Origin: Kiloniella laminariae DSM 19542
Lineage (GTDB): Bacteria; Pseudomonadota; Alphaproteobacteria; Kiloniellales; Kiloniellaceae
Assembly: GCF_000374005.1 (NCBI RefSeq)
Contig: NZ_KB893134.1
Span: 849,720-913,719 of the forward strand
Direction of reading: 5' to 3'
Length of the DNA: 64,000 bases
The position numbers and the translations under genes are program-made. The notes below the pieces were generated by a model, which was not told where the DNA came from, did not search any database, and worked only from the letters and a program-made list of their open reading frames with translations. How positions within the stretch are numbered: the stretch's first letter is position 1; each line of letters begins with the position of its first letter. This document shows positions 54,415-63,608 of the stretch, in pieces.

Positions 54415-55034
54415 TTCCTGCGCACAAACAGGAAAAGGGAAGGTTTACAACTCTTGTATCGCCTTTTCTCATGCGGTTTGGCCGTTGTGAGAGAGGTCTT
54501 GCTCTGGTCGAATTTGCCCTGATGCTGCCCATATTGCTGACCCTGCTGGCCGGTGTGATCGAGATGACTCGCTATATCTGGATCAACCACAAGATCCTGC
54601 GTCTGTCGGCTGAGGTGAACGATCTTGTCTCCCAGTCGCCGGGAATGTCGGCAAATGAGATGAATGTTATCTTTGAGGCTTCGGAGTTTGTTATGAGGCC
54701 TTTCGAGATGGGGAATGATTCTCTTATCATTGTTTCCTCTGTCAGTGGAACAGGAGCCAATCCTCCCCAGGTTAACTGGCGTCAGTGCGGCGCAGGTTCG
54801 CTCTCGGTTGCCGGCAGTGTCGGCTCGGCAGGAAGTGATGCAAATATACCTAATGGACTGGTGCTGGACCCTCTGGATAACATCATCATTACTGAAGTGT
54901 ATTATGAATATAAACCCCTGATGTTTGACAGTGTGATCGAGCCGACCCGTTTGTCTCGTGTTGCTGTCCACAGCCCGAGAATACGTTCTCTGATCTCTAT
55001 CCTGAGAGATGCCGGCCAATCTGATGGCTGTTGA
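54408..55034 (+). CDS. TadE-like pseudopilin
   Basis: A 208-residue TadE-family protein starting at GTG 54408 inside the preceding gene. GRCERGLALVEFALMLPILL and TLLAGVIEMTRYIWINHKIL form the prepilin-type segment: processed before the helix, with the conserved glutamate. The C-terminal half has two cysteines (in WRQCGAGS and SDGC). Three such proteins together, without the tad ATPase, secretin or prepilin peptidase genes in view, mean the rest of the machine is encoded elsewhere. Confidence 0.87.
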   Translation: MLIPAHKQEKGRFTTLVSPFLMRFGRCERGLALVEFALMLPILLTLLAGVIEMTRYIWINHKILRLSAEVNDLVSQSPGMSANEMNVIFEASEFVMRPFEMGNDSLIIVSSVSGTGANPPQVNWRQCGAGSLSVAGSVGSAGSDANIPNGLVLDPLDNIIITEVYYEYKPLMFDSVIEPTRLSRVAVHSPRIRSLISILRDAGQSDGC

Positions 55035-55235
55035 AATAACTTTGTTAATCACCCCTCTGATTTTATCCCCGGGCAGCATGAAATTGGATCTCCTCATTTA
55101 AAGCGTGAAAAGAGCTTCCACACTTTTCCCGTGATGAAATTTGTTTTATAAATGAATTGCTCAGGAGAGCGGGGGAATTCTGTTGTCGGTCAAGTTGGTT
55201 TGCACTAGCCTTCGGGGATGAGGAACGGTACTTAA

Positions 55236-56174
55236 ATGGCGAAGGCGTCAGGAACAGAGAGCAAAAAGGGGCAGATCTCGCTCCTGGATAGGCTGAAGGC
55301 CTGGTGGTACGGGTATGAGCTGCGGGTTGTTCCCAAAGCCCCTGTTATGCCCGCGATTAAGCAGCATGATGTTCGCGCAGATACACACCAGTGGGAAAAT
55401 CTCAGAATTCAGCTTTTGCAGGATGTCTGGGGGGCAGGAAATTCTTCTCCAGGAGACGAAGAGTACATCCAGGAACTGATTAAACCTTTCGGCCTGGATC
55501 CCTCCAAAAATATTCTTGATATCGGGGCCGGGCTTGGTGGTGTCGGGCGGATCATGTCCAATACCTTTGGTGTCTGGGTTACAGCCATGGAACGTGGCCA
55601 CGAGTTGGTGGAAGCCGGCATGGAGATATCGACCATGGCAGGGATGGCCAAAAAAGCCCCGGTTATGGCCTTCGATCCTGAAAAATTCGAATTTCGCCCC
55701 AAGTCATTTGACTGCATTTTTTCCAAGGAATCGTTTTATACGATTCAGAACAAGGAACAGTTTTTCAAGGATACCTGTCGTGCGCTAAAGGATGGGGGAC
55801 AATTTTTGTTCACGGACTTTATCGCTTCTGATGATGCCGATCCGAAGGCTCTGGAAGCCTGGAAAAATGCAGAGGGTGTTCCGGTGCAAGTCTGGAGTTC
55901 GCTGGATTACGAAAAAGGGTTCACTGCGGGCAATGTGCAAAAGCGTGTTGCAGAAGATATTACCGACCGTTATCTGGAAATGGTCAAGCGCGGCTGGACG
56001 GAGTATCTCGGGCGCTTGAAGGCTGGTGGTACGGATAAAAAAATGGAAGAGGTTCTTGTCAGTGAGATGGAGCTCTGGGCGGAACGAACCGTTGCGCTGG
56101 AGTCCGGTGTGATTCGGCTCTACAGATTCCTTGCTATTCGCCAGTCCCAGACCCAGATGATGTCTGACTGGTAA
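55236..56174 (+). CDS. SAM-dependent methyltransferase
   Basis: A 312-residue class-I methyltransferase. The SAM site is NILDIGAGLGGVGRIMSNTF, with motif II region FDCIFSKESFYTIQNKEQFF and motif III CRALKDGGQFLFTDFIAS. The order and the post-motif helices resemble phosphoethanolamine or sarcosine-type N-methyltransferases, but an exact acceptor cannot be named. GAGGAA lies about 12 bases before the ATG. It stands alone between the tad genes and rpmJ. Confidence 0.85.
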   Translation: MAKASGTESKKGQISLLDRLKAWWYGYELRVVPKAPVMPAIKQHDVRADTHQWENLRIQLLQDVWGAGNSSPGDEEYIQELIKPFGLDPSKNILDIGAGLGGVGRIMSNTFGVWVTAMERGHELVEAGMEISTMAGMAKKAPVMAFDPEKFEFRPKSFDCIFSKESFYTIQNKEQFFKDTCRALKDGGQFLFTDFIASDDADPKALEAWKNAEGVPVQVWSSLDYEKGFTAGNVQKRVAEDITDRYLEMVKRGWTEYLGRLKAGGTDKKMEEVLVSEMELWAERTVALESGVIRLYRFLAIRQSQTQMMSDW

Positions 56175-56346
56175 GAAAAACAGCGAGAAAGACTCTTTTT
56201 GCTTTTTTTCCTCAGAAAAGTTGCGTATAGAAACGCTCAGTTTTCACACCGCTCGATCAGGCGGTTGACATCAATGAGGCCCTTGCATATTGTCCGGGCT
56301 TCTCGACGGCCCGGTCAGCGGGCACCATTTTGCCAAAGGTAGGACC

Positions 56347-56472
56347 ATGAAAGTTGTAAACTCTCTGAAGACTGCCAAGCTGCGCGATAAGAACTGCCGT
56401 GTTGTTCGTCGTCGCGGCCGGGTTTATGTCATCAACAAGAAGAACCCTCGCTTCAAAGCACGCCAGGGCTAA
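56347..56472 (+). CDS. rpmJ: 50S ribosomal protein L36
   Basis: A 41-residue L36 protein with the family pattern [20 protein letters not shown] and the end [12 protein letters not shown]. The zinc-binding cysteine/histidine set of classical L36 is missing apart from one cysteine, so it is the zinc-free (C-) form common in alphaproteobacteria. The ATG at 56347 has AGGTAGGA just upstream; a longer frame from 56290 is not supported. A strong terminator follows. Confidence 0.97.
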   Translation: MKVVNSLKTAKLRDKNCRVVRRRGRVYVINKKNPRFKARQG

Positions 56473-56506
56473 TCTTGTCGGCTCCGGCTTTGGTCGGGTC
56501 TGAAAA

Positions 56507-56550
56507 GAAAAAAACCGCCTCTCGAAAGAGAGAGCGGTTTTTTCTTTTTT
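56507..56550 (+). terminator. Terminator of rpmJ
   Basis: AAAAAACCGC (56509-56518) pairs with GCGGTTTTTT (56534-56543), extended by CTCTC/GAGAG, and is followed by more T residues. Confidence 0.9.
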
Positions 56551-56599
56551 GTCGCAATATATAAAGCTGATGCCCTTGTCTCGGGAAGGATTTTGGTTC

Positions 56600-56617
56600 A
56601 AACTGGTATACCAGTTT
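56600..56617. promoter_or_regulatory. Perfect 18-bp palindrome upstream of glcD
   Basis: AAACTGGTATACCAGTTT is a perfect palindrome ending 22 bp before the glcD start. Its TGGT-AT-ACCA core is the shape of operators for the FCD branch of GntR regulators (LldR, PdhR, UxuR and GlcC types), which respond to organic acids. No such regulator gene is in the window. Confidence 0.75.
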
Positions 56618-56639
56618 TTTGAGCTTCCGGAGAGTCCAC

Positions 56640-58127
56640 ATGCAGATGCCCGATCCAGACCAGAGTATTCTGGCCCGGCAAGAAGAGATTGCCCTGCATC
56701 TCGGAACAATTGTTGCGGGGGAGGGTGTTGTCACCAGTTCCCGGGAGCTGCGGGTTTACGAATCTGATGGTCTGACGGCCTATCGCCAACCTCCCCTGCT
56801 TGCGGTTCTCCCTGAAACCACGCAACAGGTAAGTGAAATCCTGGCTTATTGTCAGACAGAAGGCATCAAGGTTGTCCCGAGAGGATCAGGAACCTCTCTT
56901 TCAGGTGGGGCCTTGCCTCTGGCAGATGGTATCCTGCTTTGTATGGGCAAGTTCAACCGTGTGCTTGAGGTCGATTACGACAACCGTTGTGCGGTGGTCC
57001 AACCGGGGGTGACCAATCTGGGGATAACCAAAGCGGTTGAACAAGATGGCTTTTACTATGCGCCGGATCCCTCCAGCCAGATCGCCTGCTCTATTGGCGG
57101 GAATGTGGCTGAAAATGCTGGCGGTGTGCACTGCCTTAAATACGGATTGACGACAAACAATCTGCTGGGGATCGAGATGGTCTTGATCGACGGAACGATT
57201 TTACGGTTTGGCGGAAAGCATCTTGATAGCCCGGGGTATGATCTTCTGGGGCTTATGACCGGTTCAGAGGGGTTGCTTGGGGTTGTGACCGAAGTAACCG
57301 TCCGTATCTTGCCAAAGCCGGAAACAGCGCGCGCGCTTCTGTTGGGCTTCCCTTCTTCGGAACAGGCAGGTGATTGTGTTGCCGCGATTATTTCCGAAGG
57401 CATCATTCCTGGCGGTATGGAGATGATGGACAAGCCAGCAATTGAGGCGGCAGAGGCCTTTGTCCAGGCAGGATATCCGCTTGATGTTGAGGCCTTGCTG
57501 ATTGTCGAGCTGGATGGCCCTCAAGCCGAGGTGGATTACCTTATTGAACGTGTGTCCGTTATTTCCGGAAACTGTGGTGCACAGACCAGCCGCACCAGCC
57601 AGAACGAAGAAGAGCGTCAGCTTTTCTGGGCTGGGCGCAAGGCCGCTTTTCCGGCGATCGGTCGTCTGTCGCCTGATTATTACTGTATGGATGGAACAAT
57701 CCCGCGTAACAAGTTGCCCTATGTCCTTAAACGCATGCGGGAGATGAGCACAGATTACGGTTTGCGAGTTGCCAATGTTTTCCATGCAGGGGACGGTAAT
57801 CTCCATCCTCTGATTATGTATGATGCGAATAATCCGGGTGAGTTGGAAAAAGCGGAAGACTTCGGGTCGGATATTCTCAGGCTCTGTGTCGAGGTTGGCG
57901 GGGTTCTGACAGGGGAACATGGTGTCGGTGTCGAAAAACGTGATCTGATGTCTGAGATGTTTACCGAGATCGACCTGAAGCAGCAGTTGAGGGTGAAGTG
58001 TGCTTTCGACAGCAAAGCGCTGCTCAACCCTGGGAAAGTTTTCCCGGAACTGCATCGCTGCGCAGAACTGGGGCGCATGCATATCCACAAGGGCAAGGTG
58101 CCATTTCCGGACATCCCGCGCTTCTGA
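56640..58127 (+). CDS. glcD: Glycolate oxidase subunit GlcD
   Basis: The FAD-linked catalytic subunit of glycolate oxidase, which oxidises glycolate (and often D-lactate) to glyoxylate; 495 residues. The start MQMPDPDQSILARQ at 56640 has GGAGAG 6 bases upstream. The PCMH-type FAD domain shows VVPRGSGTSLSGGALPLADG and CSIGGNVAENAGGVHCLKYG. The C-terminal cap has NVFHAGDGNLHPLIMYD and EHGVGVEKRDLM, typical of GlcD. It leads the glcDEF operon, with glcE 51 bp downstream. Confidence 0.95.
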   Translation: MQMPDPDQSILARQEEIALHLGTIVAGEGVVTSSRELRVYESDGLTAYRQPPLLAVLPETTQQVSEILAYCQTEGIKVVPRGSGTSLSGGALPLADGILLCMGKFNRVLEVDYDNRCAVVQPGVTNLGITKAVEQDGFYYAPDPSSQIACSIGGNVAENAGGVHCLKYGLTTNNLLGIEMVLIDGTILRFGGKHLDSPGYDLLGLMTGSEGLLGVVTEVTVRILPKPETARALLLGFPSSEQAGDCVAAIISEGIIPGGMEMMDKPAIEAAEAFVQAGYPLDVEALLIVELDGPQAEVDYLIERVSVISGNCGAQTSRTSQNEEERQLFWAGRKAAFPAIGRLSPDYYCMDGTIPRNKLPYVLKRMREMSTDYGLRVANVFHAGDGNLHPLIMYDANNPGELEKAEDFGSDILRLCVEVGGVLTGEHGVGVEKRDLMSEMFTEIDLKQQLRVKCAFDSKALLNPGKVFPELHRCAELGRMHIHKGKVPFPDIPRF

Positions 58128-58178
58128 CCGCATCTGCGTAGCATCTGTTTTAACCCACGCCTTTTACAAGAGTACCTT

Positions 58179-59390
58179 ATGAACAGCCTCAAACCCGAAA
58201 ATGCTCAACAGCTTGAAGATGCCGTTAAGTGGGCACTCTCTTCCGGCACGACGCTGGAGGTTCTCGGTAGTGGAAGTAAGAGGGCTTTGGGGAGATCGAT
58301 CGATTGCGCTTGTCAGCTTGATCTGTCGGGTTTGCAGGGTATCACCCTTTATGAACCGGCAGAGCTGGTGCTTTCTGCCCGGGCAGGAACACCTCTGCAG
58401 GAGATCCAGGAAACTCTGCAGGCGGAAAATCAATACCTCGCTTTTGAACCGCTGGATTATGGCCCCTTGCTGAGAGGGCAAAGTGATACCGGGACGCTTG
58501 GCGGAATGGTTGCGAGCAATCTTTCTGGCCCACGTCGTTTGAAAGCCGGGGCTGCTCGGGATCATTTCCTTGGTTTTTCTGCCGTTTCGGGTCGTGGGGA
58601 AACTTTCAAGTCCGGCGGGCGGGTCGTCAAAAATGTCACAGGTTATGACTTGATGAAGCTGTTGGCCGGATCTTTCGGGACACTTGCTGTCATGAGTGAT
58701 GTTACCTTCAAGGTGTTGCCTGCGCCGCCGGAAGAGAAGAGTTATCTGCTTTACGGTTTGTCTGATGCAGAAGCATCTCGGGCTATGATCCTTGCCCTCA
58801 ACAGTGCTTGTGAAGTCTCTTCGGTTGCCCATATACCTTCACCAACAGCTCGAACTCTGCAAGGCTGTGTCGGGGATAAATCAGTCACGGTTTTCCGGAT
58901 GGAGGGGCATGCGCCTTCTGTACAGTACCGTCTGGAAAGACTGGAGCATTTGCTTGAGGCTTATGGCAAAGGCAGCATAACCGCTCCTGCAGAGAGCAAG
59001 GCACTCTGGGGCTGCTTAAGGGACGCTACACCTTTCCAGGGTGATGAAGGTAACTCAGGCTCTGTCTGGCGGGTATCAGTCTCCCCTGCTCAGGGGGGGC
59101 GTTATGTTGAAGCTTTAAAACTCGATCCGGAAGAATATTATTTTTATGACTGGGGTGGGGGCCTGATCTGGTTGTCTCTCAAGGGCGGTGACAATGCTGT
59201 CAGAGTCCGAGCCCCACTTGAGAAAATCTCCGGACATGCATCATTGGTTCGCGCTCCTGTGGATGCTCCAGACAGGGAAATTGCTACCCAACCCCTGGGC
59301 GTGGGAGAACATCTTTTGTTCCAACGGATAAAACAGAACTTTGACCCGGATGGTATTCTTAATCCCGGCCGGCTTTATGGCGATCTATAG
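58179..59390 (+). CDS. glcE: Glycolate oxidase FAD-binding subunit GlcE
   Basis: A 403-residue second FAD-domain subunit of glycolate oxidase. The flavin-binding region includes LEVLGSGSKRALGRSIDCA, DTGTLGGMVASNLSGPRRLK and GGRVVKNVTGYDLMKLLAGS, which matches GlcE. The C-terminal half is shorter than in GlcD and the end (FDPDGILNPGRLYGDL) is conserved. It lies between glcD and glcF; glcF begins 10 bp after its stop. Active-site chemistry is done mainly by GlcD; GlcE is needed for the complex. Confidence 0.94.
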   Translation: MNSLKPENAQQLEDAVKWALSSGTTLEVLGSGSKRALGRSIDCACQLDLSGLQGITLYEPAELVLSARAGTPLQEIQETLQAENQYLAFEPLDYGPLLRGQSDTGTLGGMVASNLSGPRRLKAGAARDHFLGFSAVSGRGETFKSGGRVVKNVTGYDLMKLLAGSFGTLAVMSDVTFKVLPAPPEEKSYLLYGLSDAEASRAMILALNSACEVSSVAHIPSPTARTLQGCVGDKSVTVFRMEGHAPSVQYRLERLEHLLEAYGKGSITAPAESKALWGCLRDATPFQGDEGNSGSVWRVSVSPAQGGRYVEALKLDPEEYYFYDWGGGLIWLSLKGGDNAVRVRAPLEKISGHASLVRAPVDAPDREIATQPLGVGEHLLFQRIKQNFDPDGILNPGRLYGDL

Positions 59391-59400
59391 GAGTTCCTGA

Positions 59401-60699
59401 ATGCAAACAAACTTCTCGCTCGCCCAGCTTGCTGACCCCGCCATTGCCGAAGCCGAAGATATCTTGCGCAAATGTGTGCATTGCGGTTTCTGCACGGCAA
59501 CCTGTCCTACTTACGTTCTGCTCGGCGATGAACTCGACAGCCCGAGGGGAAGAATCTATCTGATCAAGGGAATGCTGGAAGAAGACAAGCCAGCCACAGC
59601 TGATGTGGCAAAGCACCTTGACCGCTGTCTCTCCTGTCTTTCCTGCATGACGACCTGCCCTTCGGGGGTGAATTACATGCATCTGGTTGATCATGCCCGT
59701 ACTCATGTCGAGGCAACTTTCCGTCGCCCTTGGCATGAACGGTTGCTACGCACTCTACTCGCTGGATTGATCCCGAGGCCTTTCTGGTTCCGGGGCGTCT
59801 TGAATATTGCTTCGATATTTGCGCCGTTTGTTCGTAATTTTTGCAAAGGTCGGCTTCGGGCCCTGCTTGACCTTGCTCCGAAGCACCTGCCCGCTGCCAG
59901 CGTGGTAGATCGACCGCAAACCTTTACCGCCAAGGGGGAGAGACGGGGAAGGGTTGCCCTGTTATCAGGCTGTGCACAAACTGTTCTGGCCCCTTCGATC
60001 AATGAAGCCACAGTGCGTTTGCTGACGCGCCTGGGGATCGAGGTGGTCATTGCCAAGGGGGTGAGCTGCTGTGGCTCTCTGGTCCATCATATGGGCAAGG
60101 AAGAGGCCGCAGAGCATCAGATCAAGCAGGCAATCACCGGGTGGATGGCCGAAGTAGATGGCCCTGGGCTGGATGCGATTATCACGAATGCTTCGGGTTG
60201 CGGGACAACGGTGAAAGACTACGGGTTTATGCTGCGCAACGAGCCTGACTGGTCCGTAAAGGCGGCTCGGGTCTCTGAACTGGCCTGTGATATTACGGAG
60301 TATCTTGAAACACTCGAGGGCTTTGAGCCTGCGGCAGATATTAAAACCCCGGCCCGGATTGTCGCCTATCATGCCCCCTGCTCGATCCAGCATGGTCAGA
60401 AAATCATCAAGCAACCCAAATCGTTGTTGAGTAAAGTCGGATTTGTGGTTCGCGATGTTCCAGAAGGGCATCTTTGCTGTGGCTCGGCAGGGACTTATAA
60501 CATCATGCAGCCTGAACTTGCGAACAAGTTGCGGGATCGCAAGGTACGAAATATTGAGAGCCTGCAGCCAGATATCATTGCGACAGGGAATATCGGGTGT
60601 CAGTGCCAGATTTCCGGGGGAACCGATCTTCCTGTGGTTCATACTGTTGAACTGCTTGACTGGGCCACGGGCGGGCCGAAGCCTTCTGGCCTGAACTAG
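59401..60699 (+). CDS. glcF: Glycolate oxidase iron-sulfur subunit GlcF
   Basis: A 432-residue iron-sulfur protein. Two 4Fe-4S motifs are present: LRKCVHCGFCTATCPTYVLL and HLDRCLSCLSCMTTCPSGVN. Two CCG-type cysteine-rich domains follow (VSCCGSLVHHMGKEEAAEHQ and LCCGSAGTYNIMQPELANKL). It carries electrons from the flavin subunits to the membrane quinone pool. It ends the glcDEF operon. Confidence 0.95.
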   Translation: MQTNFSLAQLADPAIAEAEDILRKCVHCGFCTATCPTYVLLGDELDSPRGRIYLIKGMLEEDKPATADVAKHLDRCLSCLSCMTTCPSGVNYMHLVDHARTHVEATFRRPWHERLLRTLLAGLIPRPFWFRGVLNIASIFAPFVRNFCKGRLRALLDLAPKHLPAASVVDRPQTFTAKGERRGRVALLSGCAQTVLAPSINEATVRLLTRLGIEVVIAKGVSCCGSLVHHMGKEEAAEHQIKQAITGWMAEVDGPGLDAIITNASGCGTTVKDYGFMLRNEPDWSVKAARVSELACDITEYLETLEGFEPAADIKTPARIVAYHAPCSIQHGQKIIKQPKSLLSKVGFVVRDVPEGHLCCGSAGTYNIMQPELANKLRDRKVRNIESLQPDIIATGNIGCQCQISGGTDLPVVHTVELLDWATGGPKPSGLN

Positions 60700-60838
60700 G
60701 GACGAAATTTTTTATGCTCTTAAGCAGGCACAAAAAAAAGCAGGGGAGGTGGGTGGTTTAATTCATTTGTCACTTAGGCTGACCTGATTTTTACTGCTCG
60801 CAAGATTACCAGCAACAGTACCTTGGTTTATACCTGAT

Positions 60839-62455
60839 ATGGATCAGTTTGATTTTATCGTTGTCGGCGCAGGTTCTGCCGGTTGTGTTTTGGCGGACCG
60901 TCTCAGCGAAAATGGCCGCTACAATGTCCTTGTGCTTGAGGCCGGGGGATCTGATCGCAGGTTCTGGGTCAAGGTACCAATCGGTTATGGGCGAACCTTT
61001 TTTGATCCTTCTGTGAACTGGCAATACGAAACTGAAGTAGACACCGGCTTGAATGGCCGAACCAGTTATTGGCCCCGGGGCAAGGTTCTTGGCGGCTCCA
61101 GTTCGATCAACGCCATGGTTTATGTTCGGGGCCTGCCGGAAGATTACCAGGACTGGCGGGATCTGGGGAATATCGGATGGGGATGGGATGATGTCCTGCC
61201 TGCGTTTAAGCGGTCGGAACGCTTTATCGGGCGTGACGGACAGCAACGGGGCGACGGTAAGCTCCATGTTACTGACCCCTACAATGAAATGCACCCGCTG
61301 AAACATTTTTACATGAGGGCGGCAAAAGAGATGTCGCTTCCGATCTGTGACGATATGAACGGAGATGATCCTGAAGGGGCTGGGTTTTTCCAGATTACCA
61401 CGCGAAACGGCTTTCGTTGTTCTTCTGCAGATGCGTTTTTGCGCCCGGCTTTGAAGCGGAAAAATGTTCAGCTGATCACTGGTGCGACTGTGTCTCGTGT
61501 CCTCTTTGAAGGAAAGCGGGCTGTGGGGGTTACTTACCGGAAAGATGGCAGACTGTGCCGCGTACTGGCCCAAAGAGAAGTCATCCTCAGCGGAGGCGCG
61601 ATCAATACACCCAAAATCCTGCAGCTCTCGGGGATTGGTCCCGGGGCTCTTCTGCAGCGGCATGGTATCGATGTCTTGCATGATAAATCAGCCGTTGGTC
61701 AAAACCTTCAGGATCACCTCGGGATCAATTATTATTACAAGTCTCGGGTCCCGACTTTGAACGATGAACTTTATCCCTGGTGGGGAAAGCTCTGGGCCGG
61801 GATGAAGTATGTTCTGTTGCGTAAGGGGCCTTTGAGTCTCAGCGTAAATCAGGGCGGCGGTTTTGTTAAAACCCGGCCGGATTTGGCCCGCGCCAATGTG
61901 CAGCTCTATTTTAACCCGGTAACCTATACGACAGCACCAGCTGGAACCCGCCCCTTGATGAACCCGGATCCCTATTCCGGCTTTATTATCGCGCATCAAC
62001 CGTGTCGTCCAACCAGCAGAGGTCACCTGGAAATACGGTCGCGTGATCCAGAGGACGCGCCGCTTATTCATCCGAATTATCTCTCGACCAATGAAGATAT
62101 TGAGAATGTGATTGAAGGCGGGCATCTGATACGGGAATTGATGAACACGCCAAGCATCCGGGATCTCGTCACCGAGGTGATTGAACCCGATTTGCGCAAG
62201 ATGTCCGATACGGAAATTGTTGATGATTTTCGGGAAAGAGGGGGGTCGAATTTCCATCCCGTTAGTACCTGTATGATGGGTCCGGACGAAACCACTGCTG
62301 TGGTTGATAACCGCCTCAAGATATATGGGGTCGAGGGACTGAGAGTCGTCGATGCCTCTGTCTTCCCGACAGTGACTTCCGGCAATACCAACGCGCCTTC
62401 GATTATGGTCGGGCAACGCGGAGCGGATTTTATTTTGTCTGACGCACTGGCGTAA
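60839..62455 (+). CDS. GMC-family oxidoreductase (choline/alcohol dehydrogenase-like)
   Basis: A 538-residue glucose-methanol-choline flavoenzyme. FAD binding is in FIVVGAGSAGCVLADRLSEN, and the PROSITE-like GKVLGGSSSINAMVYVRG and SGGAINTPKILQLSGIGP are both present. The catalytic histidine is in SNFHPVSTCMMG and the second conserved residue in VTSGNTNAPSIMVGQRGAD. It oxidises an alcohol to an aldehyde; many relatives are misnamed choline dehydrogenase, and no betaine genes are nearby. Position after glcDEF suggests, without proof, oxidation of a C2-C4 alcohol feeding glycolate. The ATG has no strong ribosome binding site. Confidence 0.88.
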   Translation: MDQFDFIVVGAGSAGCVLADRLSENGRYNVLVLEAGGSDRRFWVKVPIGYGRTFFDPSVNWQYETEVDTGLNGRTSYWPRGKVLGGSSSINAMVYVRGLPEDYQDWRDLGNIGWGWDDVLPAFKRSERFIGRDGQQRGDGKLHVTDPYNEMHPLKHFYMRAAKEMSLPICDDMNGDDPEGAGFFQITTRNGFRCSSADAFLRPALKRKNVQLITGATVSRVLFEGKRAVGVTYRKDGRLCRVLAQREVILSGGAINTPKILQLSGIGPGALLQRHGIDVLHDKSAVGQNLQDHLGINYYYKSRVPTLNDELYPWWGKLWAGMKYVLLRKGPLSLSVNQGGGFVKTRPDLARANVQLYFNPVTYTTAPAGTRPLMNPDPYSGFIIAHQPCRPTSRGHLEIRSRDPEDAPLIHPNYLSTNEDIENVIEGGHLIRELMNTPSIRDLVTEVIEPDLRKMSDTEIVDDFRERGGSNFHPVSTCMMGPDETTAVVDNRLKIYGVEGLRVVDASVFPTVTSGNTNAPSIMVGQRGADFILSDALA

Positions 62456-62572
62456 TGAGGATTTTTCAACCTCCGCATATTTTATAAAATAATTGTATCC
62501 ACATGCTTTCAGACTGTCCAAAGCGGAGGAGGGCGCGTAGTCTGCCTGCTTGTTCTGCTTGAGGAATAGGCA

Positions 62573-63472
62573 ATGACGCGCGACCAACTTCACGGGTTTT
62601 ATCTGGCTTTGACGGCCTATCTCTGGTGGGGTTTATCCCCGCTCTATTTCAGGATGGTCAGTGCGGCAGACCCACAGGAGGTTCTGAGCCACCGGGTGAT
62701 TTGGTCTGTTGTCTTGTTGGCTGTGATATTGAGTTTGCGAGGGAAGTGGCCCCAGGTTCGGGAAACTTTCAGCTCCCCCAAAATCTGGGGGTGGCTCCTG
62801 CTGAGTGCATTGTTGGTGTCCACCAACTGGCTGATTTTTATCTGGTCGATTTCAGTGGACCGTCTGGTTGAGTCCAGCCTTGGGTATTACATCAACCCCT
62901 TGGTGAATGTGTTGTTGGGGGTACTGGTTTTAAAAGAAAAGCTCAGGCTGTTGCAAGGAGCTGCGGTGGTCCTCGCCGCGGTTGCTGTAGCGTTTCTTGC
63001 TTTTCAGGGCGGACAGTTCCCCTGGATCGCCCTGACGCTTGCTTTTACTTTCGGAATCTATGGTCTCATCCGTAAACGCCTGCCCGTTGGTGCGCAAGAC
63101 GGCCTTTTTGTCGAGACGGTGATGCTGGCCCCCGTGGCGATCGGCTTCCTGGTCTGGAGTTCGGTCAAGGGAGAAGCAGCTTTTCTGTCGGTCAGTTGGG
63201 ATCTGGATTTATTACTCGTCCTTGCCGGAGCGGTCACAACCCTTCCTCTGGTCTGCTTTGCCGCTGCGGCTAGACGTCTGAATTATTCGACGATTGGCAT
63301 GATCCAGTATGTATCACCAACTGTGAATCTTCTGATCGCGGTTTTCCTCTTTGGTGAAGTTTTTACCTGGGTCCACGCGGTTACCTTCGGCTTGATCTGG
63401 CTGGCTGTTCTGCTCTTTAGCTGCCAGTCTTTGATGGAAATGAAGCGGGTAAAAAAACAGGTCGCTCTCTAG
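62573..63472 (+). CDS. rarD: RarD-type EamA/DMT transporter
   Basis: A 299-residue drug/metabolite transporter with ten membrane helices. The RarD hallmarks are FYLALTAYLWWGLSPLYFRM, EVLSHRVIWSVVLLAVI and the re-entry WLIFIWSISVDRLVESSLGYYINPL. IGMIQYVSPTVNLLIAVFLF completes the second half. The substrate is unknown; RarD was named for chloramphenicol tolerance. GAGGAA precedes the ATG by about 10 bases. Its stop codon touches an inverted-repeat element. Confidence 0.92.
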   Translation: MTRDQLHGFYLALTAYLWWGLSPLYFRMVSAADPQEVLSHRVIWSVVLLAVILSLRGKWPQVRETFSSPKIWGWLLLSALLVSTNWLIFIWSISVDRLVESSLGYYINPLVNVLLGVLVLKEKLRLLQGAAVVLAAVAVAFLAFQGGQFPWIALTLAFTFGIYGLIRKRLPVGAQDGLFVETVMLAPVAIGFLVWSSVKGEAAFLSVSWDLDLLLVLAGAVTTLPLVCFAAAARRLNYSTIGMIQYVSPTVNLLIAVFLFGEVFTWVHAVTFGLIWLAVLLFSCQSLMEMKRVKKQVAL

Positions 63473-63571
63473 AGCACTTTCGAAAAAATTTGAATCACTT
63501 AACGCTGTCTGAAATCAGGAATTTCAACGCGTTAAGTGATAAAGTATGGTGTAGGTATTTCGAGAAGTGCT
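63471..63571. repeat. Nested palindromic element after rarD
   Basis: The ends AGAGCACTTTCGAAA (63471-63485) and ATTTCGAGAAGTGCT (63557-63571) are imperfect inverted copies. Inside, ATCACTTAACGC (63494-63505) and GCGTTAAGTGAT (63529-63540) are a perfect 12-bp pair, enclosing TGAAAT/ATTTCA (63510-63526). The layered structure and its start at a stop codon resemble short interspersed palindromic repeats of alphaproteobacteria. Confidence 0.6.
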
Positions 63572-63608
63572 GTAGGCGACCTGTTCGGGGTGTTTTTGTG
63601 ATATCAGG

